64,000 nt of DNA from Hydractinia symbiolongicarpus. Taxonomy: Eukaryota; Cnidaria; Hydrozoa; Anthoathecata; Hydractiniidae. The stretch spans positions 8,680,001 to 8,744,000 of the forward strand of contig NC_079885.1 of assembly GCF_029227915.1 (NCBI RefSeq). The letters run 5' to 3'. Under the pieces are notes generated by a model. It made no database searches. It had not been told where the DNA came from and saw only the letters and a list, made by a program, of their open reading frames with translations. Positions 11,310 through 24,400 of this stretch are shown in pieces (position 1 is the stretch's first letter; every line of letters begins with the position of its first letter). The position numbers were made by a program, and so were the translations under genes.

Positions 11310-12422
11310 ATAGAAGTAATAGTAGAACTACAACTATTTAAACTATCCTAAAACAAGATTCAAAATTACATTATCTAGTAAAAAAAAGAAAATAAGTTAT
11401 AAGTCACACATCGTGTGTTTGTGTTTTAAAATTTATTCGCAGAAAAGATGTACACACACGAAGAAAACCTAAAATGAAAAATAAATAAATTCTGCGCAAA
11501 TATTACAAAGAAATCATGTATTGGATATCTCTGCTGGATTGGTGACGTCTTAACCAATTATCTTAGAAAACCTGGTAGCCAAAACGAGATTGTTGTGACG
11601 TATATGGGACCCCTCGTCATATTAATCTTTTTCGTATTGGGGCGGAGGTTGGACGCTGATCCTCCCCACCGTTTAATTTGTTTGAACAAGTTGTTACATA
11701 CAGGGTTGAACCCGTCCATACTTCACGACCATTTATTATTTTTTATCGTTAATTACAACGAGTTAAACAAAAACTTTAAAGTAAGTGAAGTAAAAAGAAT
11801 GAAACGTAAATAAAATCCAACTTTAAGGGAAGACGGAGTCTGCGGAAAATTTTTTTCGCGGTTTTACAAAATTTTGTGTTGAAGAAGTAGAATTCTGAGA
11901 CGATTTCAATTGCAACATTTTACGAGATAGACTTTTGCGGGAATAAACTTTCCCGAATTTTCCAAAAGCCGCAAAAACCGCGAAATTTTCTTCCACAAAC
12001 ACTTTCTTTAAAGTAGTCGTTGGTAAGGACAATAAGTGTTGTACACGCCGTAAAAAAGGTGCAGAACCTTAAAAACGTTTTCTCAAAATGCGTATTCATT
12101 TATTGAGAGTGAGTTTAAACTCTCCCCTCCTTCCAGCTTTCTTTTTCATATGTTAAAAGCATAAGTGAACCAGCCAACAAATGCTAATAAGTTATAACAA
12201 TTCATATAAAAATAGTTTTGTTAAAACGACTGAATCAGTTCTTCATGGTTGATTTCTCTAAAAATAAATCAAGTTTAAATAAAGACGAAAAATCCTCACG
12301 GATATCATTCTTTCTTTCGAGAATCTTCTCATTCTGTAGGGTTTACTGAAAATGCAGCACTGCATTTACATTTATAACCTGCGGATTACCATGAAAACGC
12401 AGTTAGCGCCCAACGCCCACGC
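11310..12422. other. AMFR 3' flank / 3' UTR region
   Basis: No coding region was found. On the minus strand an AATAAA hexamer lies at 12104-12099, about 320 nt after the AMFR stop codon, and is a plausible polyadenylation signal. Short frames such as 12032-11823 (minus) have no recognisable domain. Confidence 0.4.
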
Positions 12423-15400
12423 TTACGTCGGAGGGCGCACAGATGTTTGCCGCCTTCCGATAGCCTCAAGAAAAACGTTTCTTCTTTCTTCTCTTTCATC
12501 TCGAAACGAATGCTGAGCACTCGATTCTTGTGTTTGATTCGGTTGCTCCATCTGATCGGTTTGATTTCGTGAAGTGTTCTTCTGTTGATAACGCCTTAAA
12601 AAACATTTTAGTGACGTAACAAAGAAGGTTAATGATATCGTGTATTGTTACTTTGTCAAGTAATTCTTTTTTTAAGAAAAGTATAAAAATCATTTTATAT
12701 TTTCGGAGATTCTGCCAAATACTTGGAGATTGAAGTTACTTTATACTCAAACTTTTTCTAAAGTACGTTCTGACTAATCTTTTTCCAAAACGTTATAAAA
12801 AAATAACTAATTTACAGTTTATTCAGGTTATTTAGGAGGCGTGGCCACCATGACTAAGCTAAAGCAACCACGGAAAAGAATTTCCCTTAACTAAACAAGT
12901 TATAAATTACATTTTTAACGTCTCTGCGTATAGCGAATTTGTATATCACATAAACAATCAAAAACAAACAAACAAACAAGCAAACAAATCTTCTACCTTC
13001 TCACTTCTCCTGGATAAACTACCTTTTTGTCACCGTATTTTCGTTCTTTTCTTTCCAAGTTCACATCCTCGGTTCCTGACGATTCCTCCATCGCAGATTC
13101 GGAATCTGAAGGTTCATTGTTTACAGTTTGATTGTTGGGTGTGGCGTCTATAGTAAAAAAGAAAGCCGCATGATAATCTTTCAAGCAAGTTTTAAAACAT
13201 AAAAAATATCAAATCCTTAAAATCTATATTGACATGCTCGTATTTTTAAAAAAAATGGTATCCAGAGTAGTGGGGTGTTTCGCTGAACACAAGGCTTTTC
13301 AAATAAAGAAGTTTAAATATTAAAATTACATCTAATTAGTAACATGAACTAACTGGTCAGCCTCAGCGTAATATCTTATCATTGTATTTCAATGTTTATT
13401 TTTATATTCAGCTTGTATTTGTTTCATCTCCTATTCCTGTAAGAAAATTAAACAAAGCCACTGATTTTTTTAAGCTCCATTTATTGGGAATAAATTTCTG
13501 ATGATTGCATGGTGCAAGGGGCTCATACTCCTGTTGGAGGAATAATCGTCCAGCAAGTGGAAGGTCATGGGTTCAAGTGGAAGGTCATGGGTTCAAGCCC
13601 CACTTCATCATTTTTAACAGTTGGAAAGTCAATATTCAAGTTTACTATGGTTAAATTTCAAGATGTCTGGACTGATTGAATGTGTATTTTGCATAGTCCT
13701 TTTTAAACACAACGTTTAACAGACATTGTATATGTACTTTTTTGTAACAATCATTTGATGGCATAAAAATGAGTATGGTAGGTATCCTTACCAACAGATA
13801 TTGGAGGGCGTTCTTCATTTTCTACTGATGAAGTAACTGGAGGTGCCGCTTCTATAGATGTAGCCTGGAAAATGCAAAAATAAAACAAAGTGTATAATGA
13901 CAACAGGATACGCTATTAAAGAAATTTTTGCATGATTATCTTGACCTAATACGGCGTCTCTTTAATAATAGCCGTATCCCGTCTGTCTGTTTGTACGAGA
14001 AAAAAAAATCGTGTTACAGAAACACAAATATATAAAAGACGGGCGAACCCGTGGATTTATTCGGGGGTATCGACTAGTATATATAAATTAGGAAAAATTA
14101 GGTTTTTATCAATTTCAAGTGATCAAGAAACACACGTGTGATGGTTTTATTAGTTTACAAGCTCGTTTCATCTTTGCAAAACCACAAAATATGACCTGTT
14201 TCAGAGCACATCGCAAAAACCTTCTTTTAGGAAAAATTCACAATGTGAAAACTTAAATGCTCTTACAGGCGTTAGATGGCCTTCTAATATATTATCTGCA
14301 GTGGCTTCTGTTGATCGTGTATGTCGTAAATCTTCAATGATAGCTTCTCTTGAAATATGAGGAAACATGCCAAATAATTGCTGAGCCTAAACAGAAAATC
14401 AAGTGGGAGGGATAGTGAAAACAAGTAAGTATGATCACACATTTATCCTAAGTTAAAAAATGCTTTCACTGTGATTGCTTAACCAGGAAAAGCAGTTGAA
14501 TTAGATCACGTGTTCAAATTTGGGACCTAGCAGAAGGACTCGCTATTCTGCAAATTATATCACCAATTATAAAACCTGTTCCTAATGTTCAAATGTATTG
14601 CGGTGTTCGAACTCGCAATTTAATTTACGCAAATAATTTCATAATTCCATAAAACATACAACTAAAAATTTCATGACAAATTCCCAACTTCAGGGTCATG
14701 CAATGAAATGTAGAAAACTACGGGAGTGTTACCATATCATTGATTTCTTGATCGTTGTTACCCATTCTGCCATGAAAAACCTCAATTGAGAGGCTTGGAA
14801 ACCAGTTTGCAATTCGTTGGCCATCCAAATAGAAAAAATAATTACGTAAACCACCAAGTGCATCGTCAGCATTGTTTTCAACAATGTCTTGTAGTTCATT
14901 TTGCACCAAAGGGTCTCCATTGTCAGGCAAGACTGCTGGTGGGATACCAATATCTGCGGACAGAGAGCAACGACATGTCGGACAAGAAATGTCTTGTTGA
15001 AGCCATGAACATAAACATGCGCTAGAAATAAGCAGTAAGTGATAAGACAGAAGAAAGAAGTAGAAAAAATGGAACCTGCAGTAGATTTAACACTTTGGTT
15101 TTACAACTACACAATTCTTATGACGTTACTCACAACTGCCGATATGATGAATCATTGAATAAAAAGGAATTAACCCGGCTTACTGATGAAAAAAATGTCC
15201 ACATGGGAGTTTTCTTGCCGTTTCCATGGTATCCCAACAAATAGCACAGTGATCTTCAATACCTGCAAGTTCTTCTGTTGTTGCCATTGGAAACCTTAAA
15301 AATAGATGAGCGATACTTTAAAAAAAATCGGAGGTGAAAAACCTTTATTTTAATAAATGTTTTGTTTTTATAAGCAAGTAAAAATTCGAAAGCAGGCTGG

Positions 15401-18400
15401 GATATGCTTATGCGAAAAACACAACCATCCTTAGAGTATCTTATGTTTTAGTCGTTAGCACGTGGAAAAATCCACGGGTTCGCCCGTCCTTTTTATACTG
15501 CATTGCGTGCGTCTCCCTACCTGCGCAGCTAAGCTACTATTTTGCATGACAGACAGGCGGACGGACAGACGTATACGGGTATTATAATATAAACTAGTCG
15601 TTAGCCCGTGGAAAAATCCACGGGGACGCCCGTCCTTTAAATTAACCCGTTGAAACAAAGTGGACAGAAATATATCGCCTTTGGTATTGGTGCGCATTTT
15701 AAAAATTTCGTGTTTCCGTTACGGGACACGGCTTTCGCGGACACACAGACAGACGGAATACGGCTATTATTAAAGATATTCTTAATGGAAAAACAAATTA
15801 AAAACTTAAACGTTGTCTTGGGAGCTATATGGATCAGATAAAATGGTCCTATTTTTACCTTTAAAAAAACAACCACAAAACAAAGGGTATAATTGCACAA
15901 GGTTAAGTTCAGACAGTGTAGTGGGATTAATTAAGCATTAAAAGACTGTATATTTAAAATATCTGTTAAAGAAAAATACACATCAGAAGAATCACCTAGG
16001 CTGGGCAATATGATTAGTGTATGCTTAAAATATTCTCCTATCTGAGCCTGAACATCACAGAACAGTGTTATGTAAACAATGTAATTGAAAGCAAAATCAG
16101 GGTGTCTTCCAACTTTTTTTTAAGAATCTCCTAAGAAATTTCAAGTTTTTTTAGTTTTTTTACTATAGATGTTCTCTATTTATTCTATATTTATTCTAAG
16201 CATACAATCATAAGAAAAACACCTAGATATACAATAAGGAAATATAAAGACCTAAAAAAGATAGTGTTGAACAAAGTAGCACTCTTTAAATGGTTGTGCA
16301 TAAAAGCTTTTTTGCCTAAACTTACACAAAATATGTACAAAACTGATCCTATGTTCAAACCTGGTGTCGACATTTTTCAGAATCTTTATAAACATCCTAT
16401 GCTTCTTGAAACGTCGTTTTAACTCGCTGAAAATCGTTCTGATGTTCCAGTAAAGTACCAGGCTTGCCATACTCAAGAAAACATTTGACCACAGCTAAAG
16501 AAACAATCACTACATGTGTCATTTTATTCGCAATATAATTTTTTGTGCGCTTCTGATACTAAATAAATATCTGAGAAAAAGCGCCAACATTAAAGGAGTG
16601 CTTAAACTAACTAACATATATTAAAAATGTTTGAGTAACAAGCAACATTTAAATTTCATTTTTGTTAATCGTGTTTTTCACAGGCACCATATTCTTTAAC
16701 TGAAAGGAGCTACCACACTTTTTCTCATGTTTAGGCCATATATGTTTAATTTCATTTTCAAGCGCCGCACTTAGGACTTCATCAGTGATATCACTGCTTT
16801 TTTCCTGGATAAAAAATACTTTCTCAGTCAAATAAGAATAGATTTTTCCTTTTCCCAGGTTCAGGCCGAAGTTGGTCATCAACAAGCAGAGAGAACATGT
16901 CAAAAACACTTATTAAAGCCAATACTACTTTCACAAATAAAAGACGGGAAATATGGCAAGAAATTAAATTGCAAAACAACCTCATATTCACCGCACCCTG
17001 TATTTTTGTTTGAAACTATGAACTGATGAGGAATGAACCTTCAAGTATAGATGGTCTTATGCAGTTACATATTAAGGAAATAATGGATATAAAAAATTTA
17101 ATAATATGAGGGTGTTTTGCAATTAAAGTAATTGGGATGAGAAGAAAATCATTGACAGATAATCCAGAACAACGGCCAGGAAAATTAAAGAAACCAGTAA
17201 CAGTGTAGCACGTAACAAACAAAAAAACAGCATCTTGTATCAACTTCCTGAGATTTAGTTACCAGCCCTACAGAAGAAGTAGTTACCTAAATCTAGGTGC
17301 GAAAATGTTAATTACTGTAATTAACTGTAATTATCAGCTCGTTTCTGATTGGTTAATTTTTTTGAATTTCGATTCTCTGCAATTATATAAATACATGCTA
17401 AACATCATTTTACTTTGCCCGATGATGGGAGTAGGATCTCCCGAAACGTCGCCTACTAAACTATCATGTTCAAGAAATGATAAACTTTCCACAGTAATAT
17501 GAATACTGAACAGACAAACCGAAATAATATCTTCAATAATAAAAAATTTAGTTCATTTTAGGATATAAAAAAATTTCTTCTAGGAATAATTTTGGTCCAA
17601 TTTTTGTAGCTACCCTGCAAATACAAATGTATATCAACTAAATCTCATCCTGGAGTTTATACTAAAATCTACTAAAACTTCTGTTTGCTGTTAGATAGCG
17701 ATAAGCTGAACAACATATAGCAACTTACAATCATATGAAAATGATATAATAAGTCTAATGCAAGAATTGCAAGATCTATAAGCAAATCAATGTAGTAAAA
17801 AACTTGTGCCTTCATGTCCCACTTTCCTGCTGGCATCACGTCTGTTAGTTGTACAAAATATCTAAACCAGAACAGATTTCTTATTAAAAGAAAAATATAT
17901 TCTCCTGTTGGCTTTACATCATGGTATCTCCATAATAATAGCCATAGTCTGTGTTAAAAATGGTTGCACATAGCTTTATTCCAGACACCTGCATAGTATT
18001 TCAATTACTTCATGTTAAATGTTAAACAAGGATCACAAAAGACAGGGACAGGCGAATTCCTATGAATTTTTGCACAGGCTAACGACTAGTGCGCTTATAA
18101 AACCTAATCTCCATTAATTGTGACTTGAAAGTTTTAACAATTTTGTGATGGTCTGTAATTTACACCGTGTATGTGCAGATTCCAAACTTCTCAAAAGCTT
18201 GAAAACCAAACTATAACCTTCGTTATTAAGCTTGCTGATATTAACAGGATATCACAGTGGCAGATAACAAAAAGCTTAACGTAAAATAAGTACTATCTCT
18301 CACTTAATCTGCAATCAGGAAAATTTGTTTATTGATGAAAACTCACCTAGTTAACAGCTGAAGAGATTTTAAACCCAACAGCAGACACTAAAAAACAATA

Positions 18401-21400
18401 CAAAAATATTTAACAGAAAGATAAAATTTAATCATTTTTCTAAAAAAAGTTCACATTCTGGCAAATTACAAAGTAAAATCTTTGAGGTTAGGATTACCTT
18501 AATGCATGAAAAATAACACAGAGACAAATTATGAATTCTTGATTATATTGCATATTCTTGACAACATAACAGTTTTACGCATTTTAAAGGCCTGGGGAGA
18601 CAACCCTCCAAAACATTACTGACAAAGAATTCTTTAAAGTTTCTACCAATATTTTCAAAATTATAAACAAAACTCGATGAAAGATCTTAGCATAAGAGAT
18701 GTGTTTAATGTAATTCAATTCATTAGATTTTTGTGATTGAATAATATTGGGATTTAAAATGTTTATTAAATTAATTTAGGTTAATTTTAATGTTAAATAA
18801 CTTTACCTCTGCCATCATGAAGGTAAAAATGTTTATACCAGCAGGATAACCAAAATTAACCGCAAAAACAGTTAAACCAACACTGGATAGAAAAATACAG
18901 AAAATCAATGTGAAAAGCTTTACGTGTTTGTTTCGTGGTGTGGCCGGAGAGGATGTTATCTAAAGTTAGAATAAGATAAATATATAATTGCAAACATAAA
19001 TAAAATGCAATGCAAATATAAAAAAAAGAGAGCCATCTTTAAAACCATTGGCAGTGATTAAAAAATTAAAAATAATATAAATTAAACAAATTATTTTTCC
19101 AGACGACTCAATAAACTATGTTAATGTGTGAATGCAAACAAGTTGTTGAACAATGTAAGATATATTATGGTCAGCATTCTTTTGTCACAATTTCAATTTT
19201 TTTTTTGCTGTAGGTAGCGTTTGCTCCCCCTCCCCTGTAGTTTACAATTTTTTTTTAAATTGATTATTATCATCATCATTTTGATATTATACTGCCCATG
19301 TCCCACTACCATAAACATATTAAACATAATACTTCTTACACAGGTCTCATAAAACCTTTTTCCAAGCAGAACCTATCCTGCAAATAAAACTACTTCCAAC
19401 ACACCCTCTACTACCTAAGTAACATTTATCACCTAAGTAACCAAATTTCTCAACCATCTTTACCGAGCCACTGTTGTACATCATTAAAGCTGGAAATGTT
19501 TATTGTCTATAATCTCACCTTTTCAACACAAACTGAATGTCAAACTTTATGTTATAGATGATTTTATAAGATCATTATTTTAGACATTGGAATAGTCCTT
19601 ATGCACTATCCCATTTTTAGGGTGGCCACAGCTTCTTTACTTCTAGCTTGTATTTGATTTCTATTTGACATTAAGTGCCAGAGACAAGTCTCGAATCAAG
19701 GAAAACATTTAACTAACTTCTATTGTTTTGATAAGTGCCTTTTTTAGATCAAAAGTCGTCATAAAAATTCCTTGTGATATAAACATTGCAAATTGTAAGC
19801 AAAATTAGGGTGTAATACAGCATTCTCATTAGCTGTTAAACGGCTATTTGCCAATTGAAATTTATCCCAAATTTCCCAATTTATTAGAGGAGCTAATTAT
19901 ATTCACTACACAAAATGGGACCTATAGCCCATTTTATGCAAGTTGGGAAGGGATAAGATTTCAATAATATGTAGGACCACCATAATAAAATTCGCGTTTG
20001 GGATTTAGTGGCCCTTATTTTACATTTATGGATTACAACCTGAAAATACTGACTATACGTAGAATAAAAATAACAAATAATTTACATATTCATATCTGTC
20101 TTTACACAACTCCATGATAATATACCAAAATCCCAACATGGAAAACCATGCTACCCAGCACAACACTTCATGCAACGTTTGGGTATTGATGACACCGAAC
20201 ACAAAAATTGTCTTGTAAAATATGAAGTTCCAAAATTTATCTTGCAAATGCTAAAAGAAAAAGATGTTGGAGAACACACTGAAATAAGATACAAGAGCAT
20301 ACCTTATTCGTCCAATTTTGCCGGGCTTTTAATTTGGCAATGGACTAAATTGATTTTTAGCGAGCATTTAATTAGGCGATGGCAAAAATATCTTAAAATT
20401 AGCGTGCATTTTATTTTGCAATGTATGACATGTATTATTATGCTTTATATTAAAACATAAAGAAGTCATGTAAAATTTAGCCTAGTTTTCTTTGTCACAT
20501 TTTTTGTTCGTAAAAGAGTTCAGTTTATATACATTGAATTTGGCGAAAGAAAAAAAAAATTTGGCAAGCATTTATTTTGATGATGGATGAAAAAAATAAA
20601 ATTTGACAATGTTGAAGAACACACTGAAATAAGATACAAGAGCATACCTTATTCGTCCAATTTTGCCATGCATTTAATTTGTCAATATCAGACCACAATG
20701 GCCAAATTTAGTGCTTGCCAAAATTTGTATGAATAAGGTAACTAAAACATGGTTTGCATGTATCATTGTAATAAAAAAATTGGGCATAAATTTTGATATG
20801 ATTGACCAATTATGCAGCTATTTTCGACTCTCATAATAAACAAACGAAACAAAGAACGTTTTGATGTTAATTAAATGCAGTGACACATACTTGTTCTTCA
20901 ACAGCACGTAACTCTCCAAGTACAAAGTTTTGTATAACCTTCCCAAATGAAAACAGGAGACAATAAGCCATATTGACCAAGGCCTAGGAGAAAAATAAAA
21001 TAAAATCAAAATTCTGTCAGAACATGATAGGTTAGCAAATAAGTGCTTAAAGGCAGAAAGTAGTAAGAATAAAAAAAGTGGCTCTAACATACTGCATAAA
21101 AGACATACCACTCATTGCAAAAGTATTCAATATGCTATAAAAAACTATACTTAGGTATAGCTAAAACCCTGGAAAAAATACTTTTGAAAATCAAGCCTTT
21201 TCATTATTCTAGATGTATAAATCTCTTTACTGCCCCTGCCATTTTTGTGAACTGATCAGAGTAATATGAAGTGCGACTGAGTATTAGTAAACTGTACACT
21301 AAGTTTCAGTTATGAATTTACTAAAAATGTGGCTAGGTTTTAGGTTTAGCTCTAACATATATCAAAAGATACACTCTTAAAATCTGCAAAATTATAACCT

Positions 21401-24400
21401 TCACACTACTGTGTTAACTCTTATTTTGTGAACATACGAGTTAAAAGCTAAAAAAGTCAACGTTCATTCTAACTTGCATGTAGACAACTAGCATTCCAAA
21501 ATTTGTTCATAGCTAACCACAAGGCAGGCTAGCACTAATTATGAGGAAATTAAAAATTAGTCTATATAACATTTTATTTTATCATTAGAAAATTATATTT
21601 ATATTCAGCGTAACCGGCATTAACAGGTAACTTCTCAAAGTAACCTAAAGATGGTACCTAACAAAAGATTTCGAAACTTTGAAGCCAAAAGTTTATTTTT
21701 ATTTATCAATTATCGCAAGTAGTATTAGTAGTAATAGTATTGTTTATTTATTAATAAGATTGTACAATGCAGAAAAATGCAAATTTGACATCAGTATTGT
21801 CGCTGATTACCATTCTCTATTATTGCCAAAACTGTCGGGCAAATGGATTATGTCCAGCAGCTTTGCATAAACAGTATATAAACTGCTGGGCATGAAGGTT
21901 TTGCTATAATAATGTGGTCTGTGGTATAATGTGGCAGTTCTTCCTGACATTTTCAAGACTGAAGGGTATATAGATGAGTTGTGGCGCGACTTAATGTTTT
22001 GATTTTGCATCGAGAACAATGGACATGCGCATGCATGTGCACAGGCAAAAAATATTAACAACATACCACGAGGATTGAAAATATTAAGTGTAAAAAAAAC
22101 TGACGCTAAAATTGGTAATGTCTGCTTTTAAACAAAGAAGATAATGATTGAGAAAAAATAATTCCAATTCATTTTTAACCTGATATTCCTAATCTATAAA
22201 TTAGCATAAAGAGTCAAATTGGCTATGTGGCTTCTTTTCTTGCCTGCCAGGATGCGCACGCATTTACGGAAATTTGTAAACATTCGCAAATCATCTATAG
22301 CTATAGGTTTTCCGGTGCGGACCCAGGGTTAGACAGATAAGTTGCGTGACTAAGTGTAAATTTGACAAAAAATGCAAGCGCATGATGTCGACGTTCTGGG
22401 GATTACGATACAGGTGTTGCAAACAAAGCGCGTTAAAAAATCAGTTCAGATTCTAATTTTTTGGCCTAAAAAGCCCTCTCCATTTCGCCTATGGCTATGT
22501 TGATGTCAAAATTATAGCTTCAGATTTTGACTGATTTGTTTTAACTAATCAGTCACTCAGTCAGTCAAAAATCAAATACCTATGGCCCGCAACCCTCCCC
22601 ATCTCACTTTAGAGGCATGTGACGCCAAAAAGTAATTTTTACACTCTATGCGTAGTCCAACAATACGTGGCCTGTAGTGGCGTAGAAAATTTAGGTTCCG
22701 TACTGCGTGGTTACTTATAACCTGCTGGGCTATAGTTTTTATGTCCCATTCCTTAAAAGATCAGTCAAAGACTCCCGCCTTTTAGCTTGCATTCGTTCAT
22801 AATAACATGGTCTGATTTAAGTGTGCTAATGTTAAATCTTTTCGTGAAATGCAAAAAAAACTTTTAGAAAGTGTTCATTCTAGGAGATTTTTGTTTTCTG
22901 GAGATATTTACCCCTTGGTTGGTAAAATTCAGGTGGAGATAGCTAGCTATATAGCTATTTACATTCCATTAAGGCGAGGTGTGAAGATAAAAAGAATTAT
23001 TGCTTTAAGGTGAGAAGAAAGGGGTAACTCAATTTTTTGCCAGACTTGCAAGCATTGGGTACATAAGAAGTGCAGTAGTATTAGTGGAAGGTTAAGAGCT
23101 GACATTCAGTTTGTATGCAAGCGTTGCAAAGGTGAGATTATAGAGAATGAAGTATTTCCAGCTTTAATGATGTACAACAGTGGCTCGTTAGAGATAGTTG
23201 AGAACTTCTGTTACTTAGGTGATATGTTGGGCAGTGAAGGGGGTGTTGGAAGAAGTGTTACTTGCAGGATAGGTTTTGCTTGGAAAAAGTTCAGAGAGTT
23301 ACTTCCTTTGTTGACTAGCAGAGTCCTGTCAATTGAGGTAAAAGGTAGGTTGTATGAGGCCTGTGTAAGAAGTGTTATGTTGTACGGTAGTAAGACATGG
23401 GCAGTGAAGCAGGAAGATCTTGACCGTTTAGAAAGGAATGATATGAGAATGGTTAGGTGGATGTGTAACGCCAGTCTGAGAGACAGAAAGAGTTCAGATG
23501 AGCTAAGAAGCAGGCTAAGTCTCCGTAGAATTAAAGACGTTATCCAGATAAGAAAATTGAATTGGCTGGGGCACTTGGAAAGAATGGAGGAGGATATTTG
23601 GGTAAGAAAGTGTAGAGACTTGATAGTTCCTGGTGCAAAGCGCAGAGGCAGACCGAGAAAGACTTGGCAGGAGGTTATAAGGAGAGACTTGATACAGAGG
23701 AAGTTGAGTTTAGATCTAACACAGTCTAGATCAGATTGGAAGAGGGTCATTATTATACCCCGTCCAACCCATGCTAGAATGGAAAACGGACGTTAAGCCG
23801 AGAATGATGATGATGATGAAAACACCGTAACTTATTTTAAAGGTTTTCAGTATTAGCTACGAAAAGCTAGTTGTTGAGCTATTAGCTATAGCTAGCTGGT
23901 TATTTCTTTTTGTAATATGAGCTCATTGAACAGATTTTTTGTTTTCAATTTGCTTTTAAAAACCAAAGGGAAAATATTTTTATATATCTAATCTAAAAAA
24001 GGTTTATTCAGATTTTCCCTGTTCCATATTGTTTGTGGCATGACTCTTTCTCCCGAGGAGACAGTTAAAGCAGAAGCAATCAGCAACTGTAACCCCAAGA
24101 CATGGTTTCCTCTTTTGTAAATACTTGCCTTGTTGACAGTAATAAAAAGAAAAATTAATAAAAATTTGCTGAATTTTACAGAAATGATTTGCCAAATCAA
24201 TTGGTTTGATTATGATGGTTGCTTACCAGACAATGTTATTAAAGTGTTAAAAGCTGTCAAATTTGATGGCTTTGAATACATCAAGGTAGCATTAAGAATT
24301 TCAGCCACTTTACTGTCATATCCTGTGAATGTGAAAGTTCCTTTTTTTTCTTTATGTAGACTTCAAGAGTACACTAGGTGCATCATGTTTTAGGATCGTT

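Noticed and set aside
12496-12693. 65-codon minus-strand frame as a separate gene
   Set aside because: It overlaps AMFR exon 13 in another frame; the phase-consistent AMFR frame explains the sequence better.
23211-23750. 179-codon minus-strand frame
   Set aside because: Antisense shadow of the LINE reverse-transcriptase fragment, which has the recognisable motifs.
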